Assembly (NCBI RefSeq): GCF_003610895.1
Contig: NZ_MCAS01000022.1
Span: forward strand, 43,120 to 107,119
Direction of reading: 5' to 3'
From: Paraburkholderia fungorum
GTDB taxonomy: Bacteria > Pseudomonadota > Gammaproteobacteria > Burkholderiales > Burkholderiaceae
Length of the DNA stretch: 64,000 bases
Shown one piece after another: positions 1-7,170 of this stretch. The notes beneath the pieces were generated by a model. It searched no databases. It saw nothing but the letters and a program-made list of their open reading frames with translations, and had not been told where the DNA came from. A program made the translations under genes and the position numbers. How positions within the stretch are numbered: position 1 is the first letter of the stretch; the number at the start of each line of letters is the position of its first letter.

Positions 1-700
1 CGTCGAAATACTGACGCACCTCATCGGGTGAATGGCTCCACAGCGAGCGAATCGCCACCACGCGCGGCTCCGGTGTGCGCATGCGCGCCACCCACGAACT
101 GAACTCGATCGCGATGCGCCAACGCTCACGAATCGACGCCTTGAAACCGGCCGCTTCGAAGAACGCAATCCATTCGTCAGCACGGTAGTCGCGGATGTGC
201 GAACCGTCGCGCAATACTTCGACCGCCTGAATATGCGTGTCGAGCAGCGGATGATCGGCACCGGCAATGTCGATGAACAACACCTTGCCGCCCGGCTTCA
301 ACACGCGCCGTACTTCGGCCAGCGCGAGCGGCACGTCGTGCCAGTGATGCGCGCTCATCCGGCTAATGATCCAGTCGAACGAATGATCGTCGAACGGCAG
401 TGTTTCGGCGGCGCCCTGTTGCGTGCGGATGTTGGCGAGGCCGCGCTCCTTCGCGGCGCCGTCGACCGTCGCCAGCATTTGCGGCGCGATGTCGTACGCG
501 ATCACCTCTCTCGCGTGCGGCGCCACCGCGAAACTCGCGTGACCCGCGCCGCAGCCCATATCGAGCACCCGGGCATCCGGCGTCGTGGCGATCGATTCGG
601 CCAGCGTCTGCAGATCGGCGCCGGTGGCATGCGTCTGACTCGTCAAATACGCGGCGGCGGTCGAGCCGAAGGCGTCGGCGACCTGATCGTGATGCTTCAT
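1..700 (-). CDS. Class I SAM-dependent methyltransferase (partial, C-terminus off the left edge)
   Basis: The reverse strand is open from an ATG at 700 to the window edge, giving about 233 residues of a UbiE/COQ5-like small-molecule methyltransferase. The SAM-binding motif I reads VLDMGCGAGHASFAV at about residues 45-59, an acidic residue ending motif II follows (YDIAP, about 69-73), and the post-motif segment RRVLKPGGKVLFID is at about 131-144. These are the standard landmarks of the fold. The substrate cannot be told from sequence. It is divergent from an MmyB-type regulator gene starting at 876, with about 175 bp between them, so that regulator may control it; that is inference. The protein lacks its last residues here, and no stop codon is visible. 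Confidence 0.9.
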   Translation of the reverse strand, partial: MKHHDQVADAFGSTAAAYLTSQTHATGADLQTLAESIATTPDARVLDMGCGAGHASFAVAPHAREVIAYDIAPQMLATVDGAAKERGLANIRTQQGAAETLPFDDHSFDWIISRMSAHHWHDVPLALAEVRRVLKPGGKVLFIDIAGADHPLLDTHIQAVEVLRDGSHIRDYRADEWIAFFEAAGFKASIRERWRIAIEFSSWVARMRTPEPRVVAIRSLWSHSPDEVRQYFD

Positions 701-799
701 GGAAGGCTCCGGTTATCTATGTGGGGTTGGATTTCGCGTGGACCGGGTTGGTCTGGACGGCACTGCGTCGTTCCAGTCGTTACAATAGAGCCCGCCGTG

Positions 800-830
800 T
801 ACCAGTACAAGTTAAGCAATTATTCTGGTA
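800..830. promoter_or_regulatory. Candidate operator: TACCAG/CTGGTA inverted repeat
   Basis: TACCAG at 800-805 and CTGGTA at 825-830 form a 6-bp inverted repeat with 19 bp between the arms. It lies in an A/T-rich patch within the divergent intergenic region between the methyltransferase and the MmyB-type regulator. This is a sensible place for an autoregulatory site. The motif is short and could be chance. Confidence 0.35.
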
Positions 831-875
831 TTGATAACACCACCCGACATTCCCTCCACGCGCTGCCCGACAAGA

Positions 876-1688
876 ATGACCACGCCGTCTTCCGCCGACC
901 ACCCGCCGCCGCTCGACGCCACGCCTGCTCGCGCGCTCGGCGATTTCATCCGCGCCCACCGTGAACGGCTCACGCCGCAAGCGCTCGGGCTGCCGCCGGG
1001 CCCGCGCCGCCGCACCCCTGGTTTGCGGCGCGAGGAAGTCGCGCAACTGTGCGGCGTGAGTCCCACCTGGTACACGTGGATCGAGCAGGGGCGGCCAGTC
1101 TCCGCCTCCGCCGAGGCGCTGGCGCGGATCGCCGTCGCGCTGCAGTTGTCGCGCGCCGAGCGGGCGTATCTGTTCGAACTGGCCGCGCAGCGCGACCCGG
1201 CCGAGCCCGATCCGGCGGCCACCGACGCTCCCGCCACCTTGCTCGAAACCGTGCAACTCGTGAACGCACCGGCTTACGTGCTCGACCGGCAATGGAACGC
1301 GCTGGCGTGGAACGAGCGCGCCGCCGACCTGTTCGTCGGCTGGCTGGACGGCACGCACGACCGCAATCTGCTGCGCTATACCTTCACCGAGCCGGCCGCG
1401 CGCGAGCTGATCGTCGACTGGGACACGCGCGCGCGGCGCCTCGCCGCCGAATTCCGCGCCGACTCGATCCGCCATCTGAACGACGCCCCGACCCGCGGGC
1501 TGATCGACTCGCTTAGCGCCGCCAGCGACGCGTTCGCGCGTTTCTGGGCGTCGCAGGACGTCGGCGGACGGGAAGGCGGACGGCGCGAATTCAACCACCC
1601 GCGCGACGGGCGCATCGTGTACGACCAGATCACCTTCAAGCCCGCGCATCGCGAAGACCTGAAGCTGGTCGTGCTGGTGCGGGAATAG
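876..1688 (+). CDS. XRE-type regulator with MmyB-like ligand-binding domain
   Basis: A 270-aa protein. Residues ~15-80 form a helix-turn-helix of the HTH_31 kind (GLRREEVAQLCGVSPTWYTW is a hallmark). Residues ~100-260 match the MmyB-like C-terminal domain, with the typical Trp-Asn start of the sensor part (QWNALAWNERAADLF). Members of the family are one-component regulators of neighbouring metabolic genes; the ligand is usually unknown. The reading frame is open from a TTG at 831, but that codon abuts the inverted repeat. The ATG at 876 is preferred because it gives the normal N-terminus for the family. Divergent from the methyltransferase at the left edge, which is its likeliest target. A good terminator follows. 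Confidence 0.85.
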   Translation: MTTPSSADHPPPLDATPARALGDFIRAHRERLTPQALGLPPGPRRRTPGLRREEVAQLCGVSPTWYTWIEQGRPVSASAEALARIAVALQLSRAERAYLFELAAQRDPAEPDPAATDAPATLLETVQLVNAPAYVLDRQWNALAWNERAADLFVGWLDGTHDRNLLRYTFTEPAARELIVDWDTRARRLAAEFRADSIRHLNDAPTRGLIDSLSAASDAFARFWASQDVGGREGGRREFNHPRDGRIVYDQITFKPAHREDLKLVVLVRE

Positions 1689-1701
1689 CGGCGCTTTCGT
1701 C

Positions 1702-1729
1702 CCGGCAGCCCCTGGGCTGCCGGCGTCTT
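1702..1729 (+). terminator. Rho-independent terminator of the MmyB-type regulator gene
   Basis: CCGGCAGCCC (1702-1711) pairs perfectly with GGGCTGCCGG (1714-1723), followed by CGTCTTT. It sits 14 bp after the stop codon. Confidence 0.7.
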
Positions 1730-1837
1730 TGATGCGGTCCGCCAGTGTTAAAATCCCTGTCTTTCGCCCGTTTCGGCGGCGCCTGCACCGTACGCAAACG
1801 CCGTCAGCGTCCTCACCTCGTTCAACTGCCCAACACC

Positions 1838-3244
1838 ATGACGTCCCAACTGCACAAAAAAGGCGAAGCCTGGTCGGCTCGCTTCTCGGAGCCGATGTCG
1901 GAGCTCGTCAAACGCTACACGTCGTCGGTTTTCTTCGACAAGCGTCTGGCGCTCGTCGATATCGAAGGGTCGCTCGCGCACGCCTCGATGCTGGCCGCGC
2001 AGAAGATCATCGCCGCCGACGACCTCGCCGCGATCCAACGCGGCATGGCGCAGATCAAGGGTGAAATCGAGCGAGGCGAGTTCGAGTGGCAACTCGATCT
2101 GGAAGACGTCCACCTGAATATCGAAGCGCGCCTGACCGCGCTGATCGGCGACGCCGGCAAGCGCCTGCACACGGGTCGTTCGCGCAACGACCAGGTCGCG
2201 ACCGATATCCGTCTGTGGCTGCGCGGCGAGATCGACCGTATCGGCGGCCTGCTGACGGAACTGCGCACGGCTTTGCTCGACATGGCGGAGAAGAACGCGT
2301 CGACCATCATGCCGGGCTTCACGCACCTGCAAGTGGCGCAACCGGTCACGTTCGGCCATCACCTGCTCGCCTACGTCGAAATGTTCTCGCGCGACGCCGA
2401 ACGCATGATCGATTGCCGCAAGCGCGTGAATCGCCTGCCGCTGGGCGCAGCCGCGCTCGCCGGCACCAGCTATCCGATCGACCGTCATGCGGTGGCGAAG
2501 ACCCTGGGTTTTGACGGCATCTGCGCAAACTCGCTCGACGCCGTGTCCGATCGCGACTTCGCGATCGAATTCACGGCCGCGTCCGCGCTGGTGATGACGC
2601 ACGTGTCGCGCTTCTCCGAAGAACTCGTGCTGTGGATGAGCCCGCGCGTCGGCTTCATCGATCTGGCCGACCGTTTCTGCACCGGTTCGTCGATCATGCC
2701 GCAGAAGAAGAACCCGGACGTGCCCGAACTCGCGCGTGGCAAGACGGGCCGCGTGAACGGCCATCTGATCGCGCTGCTGACGTTGATGAAAGGCCAGCCG
2801 CTCGCCTACAACAAGGACAATCAGGAAGATAAGGAGCCGCTGTTCGACACCGTCGACACGGTCGCGGATACGCTGCGCATCTTCGCTGAAATGGTCGCGG
2901 GCATCTCGGTGAAGCCGCAAGCCATGCGCGACGCGGCGTTGCAAGGTTTCTCCACGGCCACCGATCTGGCCGACTACCTGGTCAAACGCGGCCTGCCGTT
3001 CCGCGACGCGCACGAAGCCGTGGCGCTGGCGGTCCGCGTGTGCGCCGATCGCGGCTGCGATCTGGCCGACCTGACGCTGGAAGAAATGCGCAAAGAATTG
3101 CCGAACGTCGCGCAGTTGATCGGCGAAGACGTGTTCTCTTATCTGACGCTCGAAGGTTCGGTGGCGAGCCGCAACCACCCGGGCGGCACGGCACCCGAGC
3201 AGGTGCTTGCAGCGGTCAAGGCTGCACGGGAAGCGTTGAAGTAA
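1838..3244 (+). CDS. argH: Argininosuccinate lyase
   Basis: 468 aa, the usual length. The enzyme splits argininosuccinate to arginine and fumarate in the cytoplasm, the last step of arginine biosynthesis. The fumarase/aspartase-superfamily signature GSSIMPQKKNPD begins at about residue 283 and includes the catalytic serine loop. The THLQVAQPVTFGHH motif carrying the catalytic histidine and the N-terminal HTGRSRNDQVATD stretch are also intact. The frame is open further upstream (from 1745), but the ATG at 1838 gives the normal MTSQLHKKGEAWSARF-type start. A TAAAAT element at 1748-1753 could be the promoter -10. A strong terminator follows at 3290, so it looks monocistronic. Confidence 0.97.
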   Translation: MTSQLHKKGEAWSARFSEPMSELVKRYTSSVFFDKRLALVDIEGSLAHASMLAAQKIIAADDLAAIQRGMAQIKGEIERGEFEWQLDLEDVHLNIEARLTALIGDAGKRLHTGRSRNDQVATDIRLWLRGEIDRIGGLLTELRTALLDMAEKNASTIMPGFTHLQVAQPVTFGHHLLAYVEMFSRDAERMIDCRKRVNRLPLGAAALAGTSYPIDRHAVAKTLGFDGICANSLDAVSDRDFAIEFTAASALVMTHVSRFSEELVLWMSPRVGFIDLADRFCTGSSIMPQKKNPDVPELARGKTGRVNGHLIALLTLMKGQPLAYNKDNQEDKEPLFDTVDTVADTLRIFAEMVAGISVKPQAMRDAALQGFSTATDLADYLVKRGLPFRDAHEAVALAVRVCADRGCDLADLTLEEMRKELPNVAQLIGEDVFSYLTLEGSVASRNHPGGTAPEQVLAAVKAAREALK

Positions 3245-3289
3245 GGTAAAAGGCCGCTAACAGGCAGATAACAGGCGGCGCAAGAACAA

Positions 3290-3325
3290 AGGCGAACTCC
3301 TCGACGGGTTCGCCTTTTTCTTTTT
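3290..3325 (+). terminator. Rho-independent terminator of argH
   Basis: GGCGAAC at 3291-3297 pairs with GTTCGCC across a short loop, followed by a broken T run (TTTTTCTTTTT). It lies 46 bp after the argH stop. Confidence 0.85.
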
Positions 3326-3361
3326 CGCAGCTGGCCGGATGGATTGCGCAAAGCGCCGCGC

Positions 3362-3430
3362 AAAAAAAAGAAAGCCCGCGCGAAGCGGGCTAAATGAAAG
3401 ACTTCCACCGATGCCTCCCGAAAGAGGCAC
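3362..3430 (-). ncRNA. Candidate ~69-nt small RNA (two hairpins, intrinsic terminator)
   Basis: Read on the reverse strand, a TACACT -10 element (3440-3435) is followed by a hairpin GCCTC/GAGGC (3428-3413), a 20-nt unpaired stretch with a purine-rich core, and a terminator stem AGCCCGC/GCGGGCT (3391-3373) ending in TTTCTTTTTTTT. No reverse-strand gene lies nearby that this terminator could serve; the flanking genes argH and the TonB-domain gene both run forward, and argH has its own terminator. This is the usual layout of a trans-acting sRNA. The -35 region is weak (TTTCTC). The family and any targets are unknown to me. Confidence 0.5.
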
Positions 3431-3584
3431 TCGAAGTGTAGGCGCGTTTTGGCCGAAGAGAAATCTGGTCATATTTCGGCCTATTACAAGCGTTCGAATG
3501 GCACGGCGCGGGTGAACGACAATTGCATCCTGGCGCTTTTTGACTACCATCAAATTAGATCCTGCCCCCGTGCTTTCCACGACG

Positions 3585-4142
3585 ATGCTCACCCGCGCGC
3601 GTCACCTTCGCCGCCTGACCGAACCCTTCGCTTCCCGCGTTGGCGTGCCGCTGTCGCATGCGCATCGGGTGGCTTCGGCATCCGTGCTGACGGCTGCTTC
3701 GATTCTGATGTTCGCGGTCATGGCAGGCTGTACGTTCACACCGCCGGATCGCCCGCTGATCATCACGCCGGCGGCCGCCGTCAACAGCGCGACGCTCGAT
3801 CAATATCGCACTGCGGTCGCCCAACGCATCATCGAACGCAGCCCGTCCTATGTGCTGCACGGCACGCCGCAAGCCATGCTGCGTTCGCTGGTGGTGGTCT
3901 CGTTCACGGTGGATCGCAATGGCGAGGTGCTGCAATCGTCGGTGTATCGCACCAATGGCGACGACGAAGCCGAAAGCACCGCACTCGCGACCTTGCGGCG
4001 TGCTTCGCCGCTGCCGCAACCACCCGGCAAACTGCTGAATGGCCGTGGGCAAGTCGAACTGTTCGAGGACTGGCTCTTCAACGACGACGGTAAATTCCAG
4101 TTGCGCGAGTTCGCCTCGCCGCAAGCACAGACCATCGAGTGA
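3585..4142 (+). CDS. TonB C-terminal-domain lipoprotein/envelope protein
   Basis: 185 aa from the ATG at 3585; the frame is open from a TTG at 3540. After a long basic N-terminal part, a hydrophobic stretch ends in FAVMAGC, a lipobox-like site with Cys49. The C-terminal ~110 residues follow the TonB/TolA C-terminal pattern (VVVSFTVDRNGEVLQSSVYR, then alternating strands). No Pro-rich linker and no canonical TonB N-terminal anchor are present, so it is more likely a TonB-like domain protein of the periplasm than the energy transducer itself. The start is uncertain, since the 33-residue region before the hydrophobic core is long for a signal peptide. Confidence 0.65.
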   Translation: MLTRARHLRRLTEPFASRVGVPLSHAHRVASASVLTAASILMFAVMAGCTFTPPDRPLIITPAAAVNSATLDQYRTAVAQRIIERSPSYVLHGTPQAMLRSLVVVSFTVDRNGEVLQSSVYRTNGDDEAESTALATLRRASPLPQPPGKLLNGRGQVELFEDWLFNDDGKFQLREFASPQAQTIE

Positions 4143-4210
4143 ACGCTTCGCCCTGGCGGCGCTACAGCGGCAGGATGCGAGTCAGGTCCTACTCTCCCCT
4201 CTTGCGCCGC

Positions 4211-4250
4211 CTTGCCACCTTGCCACCTTGCCACTTTGCCGCCTTGCCGC
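4211..4250 (+). repeat. 8-bp tandem repeat, five copies
   Basis: CTTGCCAC x3, TTTGCCGC and CTTGCCGC lie head to tail from 4211 to 4250. Each unit contains a TTGCCA/TTGCCG hexamer, and the last one is the apparent -35 box of the promoter at 4244-4273. Confidence 0.85.
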
Positions 4251-4273
4251 GCTGCGGATGCGCTCGCTATAAT
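4244..4273 (+). promoter_or_regulatory. Sigma-70 promoter for the MHS transporter gene
   Basis: TTGCCG (4244-4249), an 18-bp spacer and a consensus TATAAT (4268-4273). The implied 5' leader to the start codon at 4577 is about 295 nt, long for a simple gene, with no clear riboswitch seen in it. Confidence 0.65.
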
Positions 4274-4576
4274 TTTCCGACTCCCACGCCGGATCCCCCG
4301 GCATGGCTCGCGCCGCCCGCTCATCCGTTGGCGCAGCGCGAGCCCGACTGCAGCAGCGCCGCGCCACCCGCGCAGGCCGCCTGCCTGACACGCAACGCTG
4401 ACGCCTAACAGCCGCCGTTGTAAGCTGTCGCATCGTCGCCCGCGTCAAACATGGCTTCAACCGCCGTGCAAGACGCGCCGAAGCGCACGAACTTAAACAA
4501 AGATGCCGCCTGAGCTCGCACCGCACGCACGTAAAAGTACAGCGCCCAGCGGCATCACGACACCTGGAGACCCTGC

Positions 4577-5884
4577 ATGTCCACTTCGCCGATTTCCGCG
4601 GCCCAGCCCAATGCGGCCGGGCAGAACAGCAGCGCGCGAATCATCTTCGCGAGCTTCATCGGCACCGCGATCGAGTTCTACGATTTCTACGTCTATGCGA
4701 CCGCCGCGGCGCTCGTCATCGGACCGGTATTTTTTCCGCACGGCTCGGCGACCGCCCAGGCTTTATCGGCTTTCGTCACGTTCGGCATCGCGTTTGTCGC
4801 GCGGCCGATCGGCTCGTTCCTGTTCGGCCACTTCGGCGACCGGGTCGGCCGTAAGTCGACCCTGGTGGCCTCGCTGCTGGTGATGGGTGTGTCCACCACC
4901 CTGATCGGTTTCGTCCCGGGCTACGACTCGATCGGCAGCCTCGCGCCGATCCTGCTATGCATCTTGCGTTTCGGCCAGGGTATCGGCCTGGGCGGCGAAT
5001 GGGGCGGCGCGGCGCTGCTCGCCACCGAGAATGCGCCGGCCGGCAAACGCGGCTGGTTCGGGATGTTCCCGCAACTGGGGCCGTCGATCGGTTTTCTGGC
5101 CTCCAACGGTCTGTTCTTCGCCTTGGCGTTGTCGCTGAGCGACGAGCAATTCCGCAGCTGGGGCTGGCGCGTGCCGTTTCTCGTCAGCGCGGTGCTGGTC
5201 GCGCTCGGCTTGTATGTGCGCTTGAAGATCGCCGAGACGCCGGCTTTCCAGGCAGCCATCGAACGCGAGGAACGCGTGAAGGTGCCCATCGCCACGCTGC
5301 TCTCGCAGCACTGGGTGCCGACGCTTCTCGGCGCGCTGGCCATGGTGGTCTGCTATACGCTGTTTTATAACGCCACGACGTTTTCGTTGTCGTACGGGGT
5401 GTCGGTGTTGCATATTCCCCGGCCGACTTTCCTCGGCATGCTGTGCATCGCGGTCGTGTTCATGGCGCTCGCCACACCGCTGTCGGCCTGGGCAAGCGAC
5501 CGTTATGGCCGCAAGCCGGTGCTGATCGTCGGCATCATCGCGGCGATCCTGTCGGGCTTCACCATGGCGCCGCTGCTCGGCAGCGGACAGACGCCACTGG
5601 TGCTGCTGTTCCTCGTGATCGAACTGTTCCTGATGGGCGTGACCTTCGCACCGATGGGCGCGCTGCTGCCGGAACTGTTTCCGACCAACGTGCGCTATAC
5701 CGGCGCAGGCGTGTCGTACAACCTCGGCGGGATTCTCGGGGCGTCAGTCGCCCCGTATATCGCCCAGGTGCTGGCCGCGCACGGCGGGCTGCCATGGGTG
5801 GGCGCTTACGTGTCGATCGCGGCGGCCGTCAGCATGATCGGTGTGCTGTTCATGCGCGAGACGCGCGATGCGCACCTGATGTAA
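4577..5884 (+). CDS. MFS transporter, metabolite:H+ symporter (MHS) type
   Basis: 435 aa with twelve predicted hydrophobic segments. The N-terminal segment (ARIIFASFIGTAIEFYDFYV) and the loop 2-3 motif GHFGDRVGRKSTL are characteristic of the MHS/ProP-like branch, which moves organic acids or osmolytes with protons across the inner membrane. The GQGIGLGGEWGGAALLATE segment in helix 5 is also typical. The substrate cannot be assigned. A CTGGAG motif sits just upstream of the ATG. The gene is monocistronic, with its own promoter in a repeat region and a hairpin terminator at 5906. A second MHS paralogue is at 27301-28569. Confidence 0.9.
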   Translation: MSTSPISAAQPNAAGQNSSARIIFASFIGTAIEFYDFYVYATAAALVIGPVFFPHGSATAQALSAFVTFGIAFVARPIGSFLFGHFGDRVGRKSTLVASLLVMGVSTTLIGFVPGYDSIGSLAPILLCILRFGQGIGLGGEWGGAALLATENAPAGKRGWFGMFPQLGPSIGFLASNGLFFALALSLSDEQFRSWGWRVPFLVSAVLVALGLYVRLKIAETPAFQAAIEREERVKVPIATLLSQHWVPTLLGALAMVVCYTLFYNATTFSLSYGVSVLHIPRPTFLGMLCIAVVFMALATPLSAWASDRYGRKPVLIVGIIAAILSGFTMAPLLGSGQTPLVLLFLVIELFLMGVTFAPMGALLPELFPTNVRYTGAGVSYNLGGILGASVAPYIAQVLAAHGGLPWVGAYVSIAAAVSMIGVLFMRETRDAHLM

Positions 5885-5905
5885 GGGCGATGTGAGGAGC
5901 CTGAA

Positions 5906-5943
5906 GGCGCGCTGGGTAAATCCCCTGCCTTGCGCGTCTTTTT
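5906..5943 (+). terminator. Terminator of the MHS transporter gene
   Basis: GGCGCGC (5906-5912) pairs with GCGCGTC (5932-5938, one G-U), followed by TTTTT. The loop is rather long (19 nt). Confidence 0.6.
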
Positions 5944-5994
5944 GACTTGCCTATACTCGAATCGAATAACCCTAAGGCAAGCAGGGAGGCTCTG

Positions 5995-6174
5995 ATGAAT
6001 ATTCATCTTCACAACGCGGACATCGTGATGATTATCGCGTTGGCGCTGCTATGTTCGCTGTTGCTGGCTTTGCGTTTTCGTCCCGCGACGTGGAAGGGTA
6101 TCGTGGTGGAAGCGCTGGCCGCGAACGTGGCTGCCATTACCGCGGTGATTGCTTTCGAAATGCTGCTCGCCTGA
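5995..6174 (+). CDS. Small inner-membrane protein, unknown function
   Basis: 59 aa from the ATG at 5995, preceded by GGGAGG. Two hydrophobic helices (about residues 10-26 and 36-58) are separated by a basic turn (RFRPATWKG). A TATACT hexamer at 5952-5957 with TTGCGC 16 bp upstream is a plausible promoter, so the gene is probably transcribed alone. No recognised domain. Frame extension upstream to 5947 gives an unlikely polar N-terminus, so the later start was taken. Confidence 0.6.
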   Translation: MNIHLHNADIVMIIALALLCSLLLALRFRPATWKGIVVEALAANVAAITAVIAFEMLLA

Positions 6175-6306
6175 GCAGCCGGACGTCACGGCATCGGCAT
6201 CTGGCCGGTCGCATGCGGTACCCGGAAGCGGCGGCCCTTGCCTACGCAGGCAAGCGGCAGCCGTCAGGATTCGCGCTACGTCTGACCGAACGCCAGCCGC
6301 AAGCCA

Positions 6307-6438
6307 TTACCGGTAGTAGTAACCGTGATGGTAGTAACCGCCGCCGTAGTAGTAGCCAGGCGCCGGTGCAACGATGCAGCCACCGAGCGCCGTTGCCAGC
6401 AGCGTGCCTGCGATCAGGGTCAGGATTAAGCGTTTCAT
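6307..6438 (-). CDS. Small Tyr/Gly-rich lipoprotein
   Basis: 43 aa. A signal peptide (MKRLILTLIAGTLLATA) ends in the lipobox LGGC with Cys at about residue 21, followed by a short mature part made almost only of Tyr, Gly, His and Pro (YYYGGGYYHHGYYYR). The ribosome binding site AAGGAGAACAAT-ATG is strong and fixes this start against the longer open frame. Such mini-lipoproteins are common in Burkholderiaceae; their function is not known to me. A similar one is at 9800-9913. Confidence 0.75.
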   Translation of the reverse strand: MKRLILTLIAGTLLATALGGCIVAPAPGYYYGGGYYHHGYYYR

Positions 6439-6600
6439 ATTGTTCTCCTTCGAGTCAGAGTCATTCGAGCCGAAACCCCGAATGACTTGATTTGACACGA
6501 CCCTGCTTCGCCTGAACGTTGCCATTTGTAAGGGAAGATCACCGAGGTGTTACACGTTCGCGCCCCGAATCCGGCGGCGCTGAAGCATAGCGACAACAGA

Positions 6601-6630
6601 TTCACATCAGACGAAAACAGCACCTATACT
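6601..6630 (+). promoter_or_regulatory. Candidate sigma-70 promoter in a gene-poor stretch
   Basis: TTCACA (6601-6606), an 18-bp spacer and TATACT (6625-6630). No convincing protein-coding gene begins downstream on this strand. Confidence 0.45.
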
Positions 6631-6956
6631 GGTTTGAATATGCGTGCCGTGTGCAGCCCTTACCTGTGGCGGGTGCGCGGTTTGAAACATGGACGGCGGG
6701 GATGGAGTACGCGCTGCATGTCCCGTAACCAGACCGGCAGGCACACGCAAGATCACGCGATTCGCTGATTAGGCACCCTACGAAAAGCGACAGATTTAAC
6801 AGGTATGTAATGCGCGATGCTTATCCGAATGCAGAGCGTGGTGGTCCCAAGAGACCGCCTGCGGGGCGCCGGTGAGCGGCCCACGGTTCTGCCGGCACGC
6901 GCGCGGCATGCCTCGATGAATGCACCATTGAACTTGGCCGCCGGACGGCGGTCTGT

Positions 6957-7013
6957 TTAGAACTGGGTCGATCGCCCGCTGTGGTCGCTCAGTGTCTGAG
7001 TCAGTTTGTTCAT
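6957..7013 (-). CDS. Possible 18-aa small protein
   Basis: On the reverse strand AGAGGA lies 9 nt before an ATG that opens MNKLTQTLSDHSGRSTQF and a TAA stop. The good ribosome-binding site and the amphipathic start are suggestive, but an ORF this short is easily fortuitous. It lies downstream of waaC on the same strand and antisense to the candidate RNA. Confidence 0.25.
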   Translation of the reverse strand: MNKLTQTLSDHSGRSTQF

Positions 7014-7029
7014 TGCAGTGATTCCTCTC

Positions 7030-7060
7030 CGCCCGTAGTTCCCCGACGCGGGCGTTTTTC
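7030..7060 (+). terminator. Intrinsic terminator without an assigned gene
   Basis: CGCCCG (7030-7035) pairs with CGGGCG (7049-7054), followed by TTTTTC. The T run is on the plus strand only, so it does not serve waaC, which runs the other way. Confidence 0.55.
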
Positions 7061-7170
7061 GGAGGCGTTCCGTGGCAGCGCTCGTTTGATTGGGCGACTG
7101 TGCGTCGCGCCTCTTTTCTTTAGCCGAACGATTAGCCAAACGATTGCGCGAAAGCGCGGGGAAGCCGCGC

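Larger units (their letters stand above)
6637..7060 (+). ncRNA. Candidate non-coding transcript of ~420 nt
   Basis: The 730-bp stretch 6439-7170 holds no recognisable protein gene. A promoter-like element at 6601-6630 and an intrinsic terminator at 7030-7060 on the same strand bracket about 420 nt. Inside are several hairpins, for example GGCCGCCG/CGGCGGT near 6937 and CTCAG/CTGAG near 6988. It does not carry the landmark sequences of tmRNA, RNase P or 6S RNA that I looked for. A 42-codon ORF (from 6640) within it has unremarkable composition. Purely positional inference. Confidence 0.3.

Noticed and set aside
1748..3178. 476-codon open frame on the reverse strand
   Set aside because: It lies antisense to argH over its whole length and is an effect of high GC; its composition (Arg/Gln/His-rich) is not protein-like.
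6547..6768. 73-codon plus-strand ORF, and a 42-codon one inside it
   Set aside because: No ribosome-binding site for the long form, no domain, and ordinary non-coding composition; kept only as part of the candidate RNA region.
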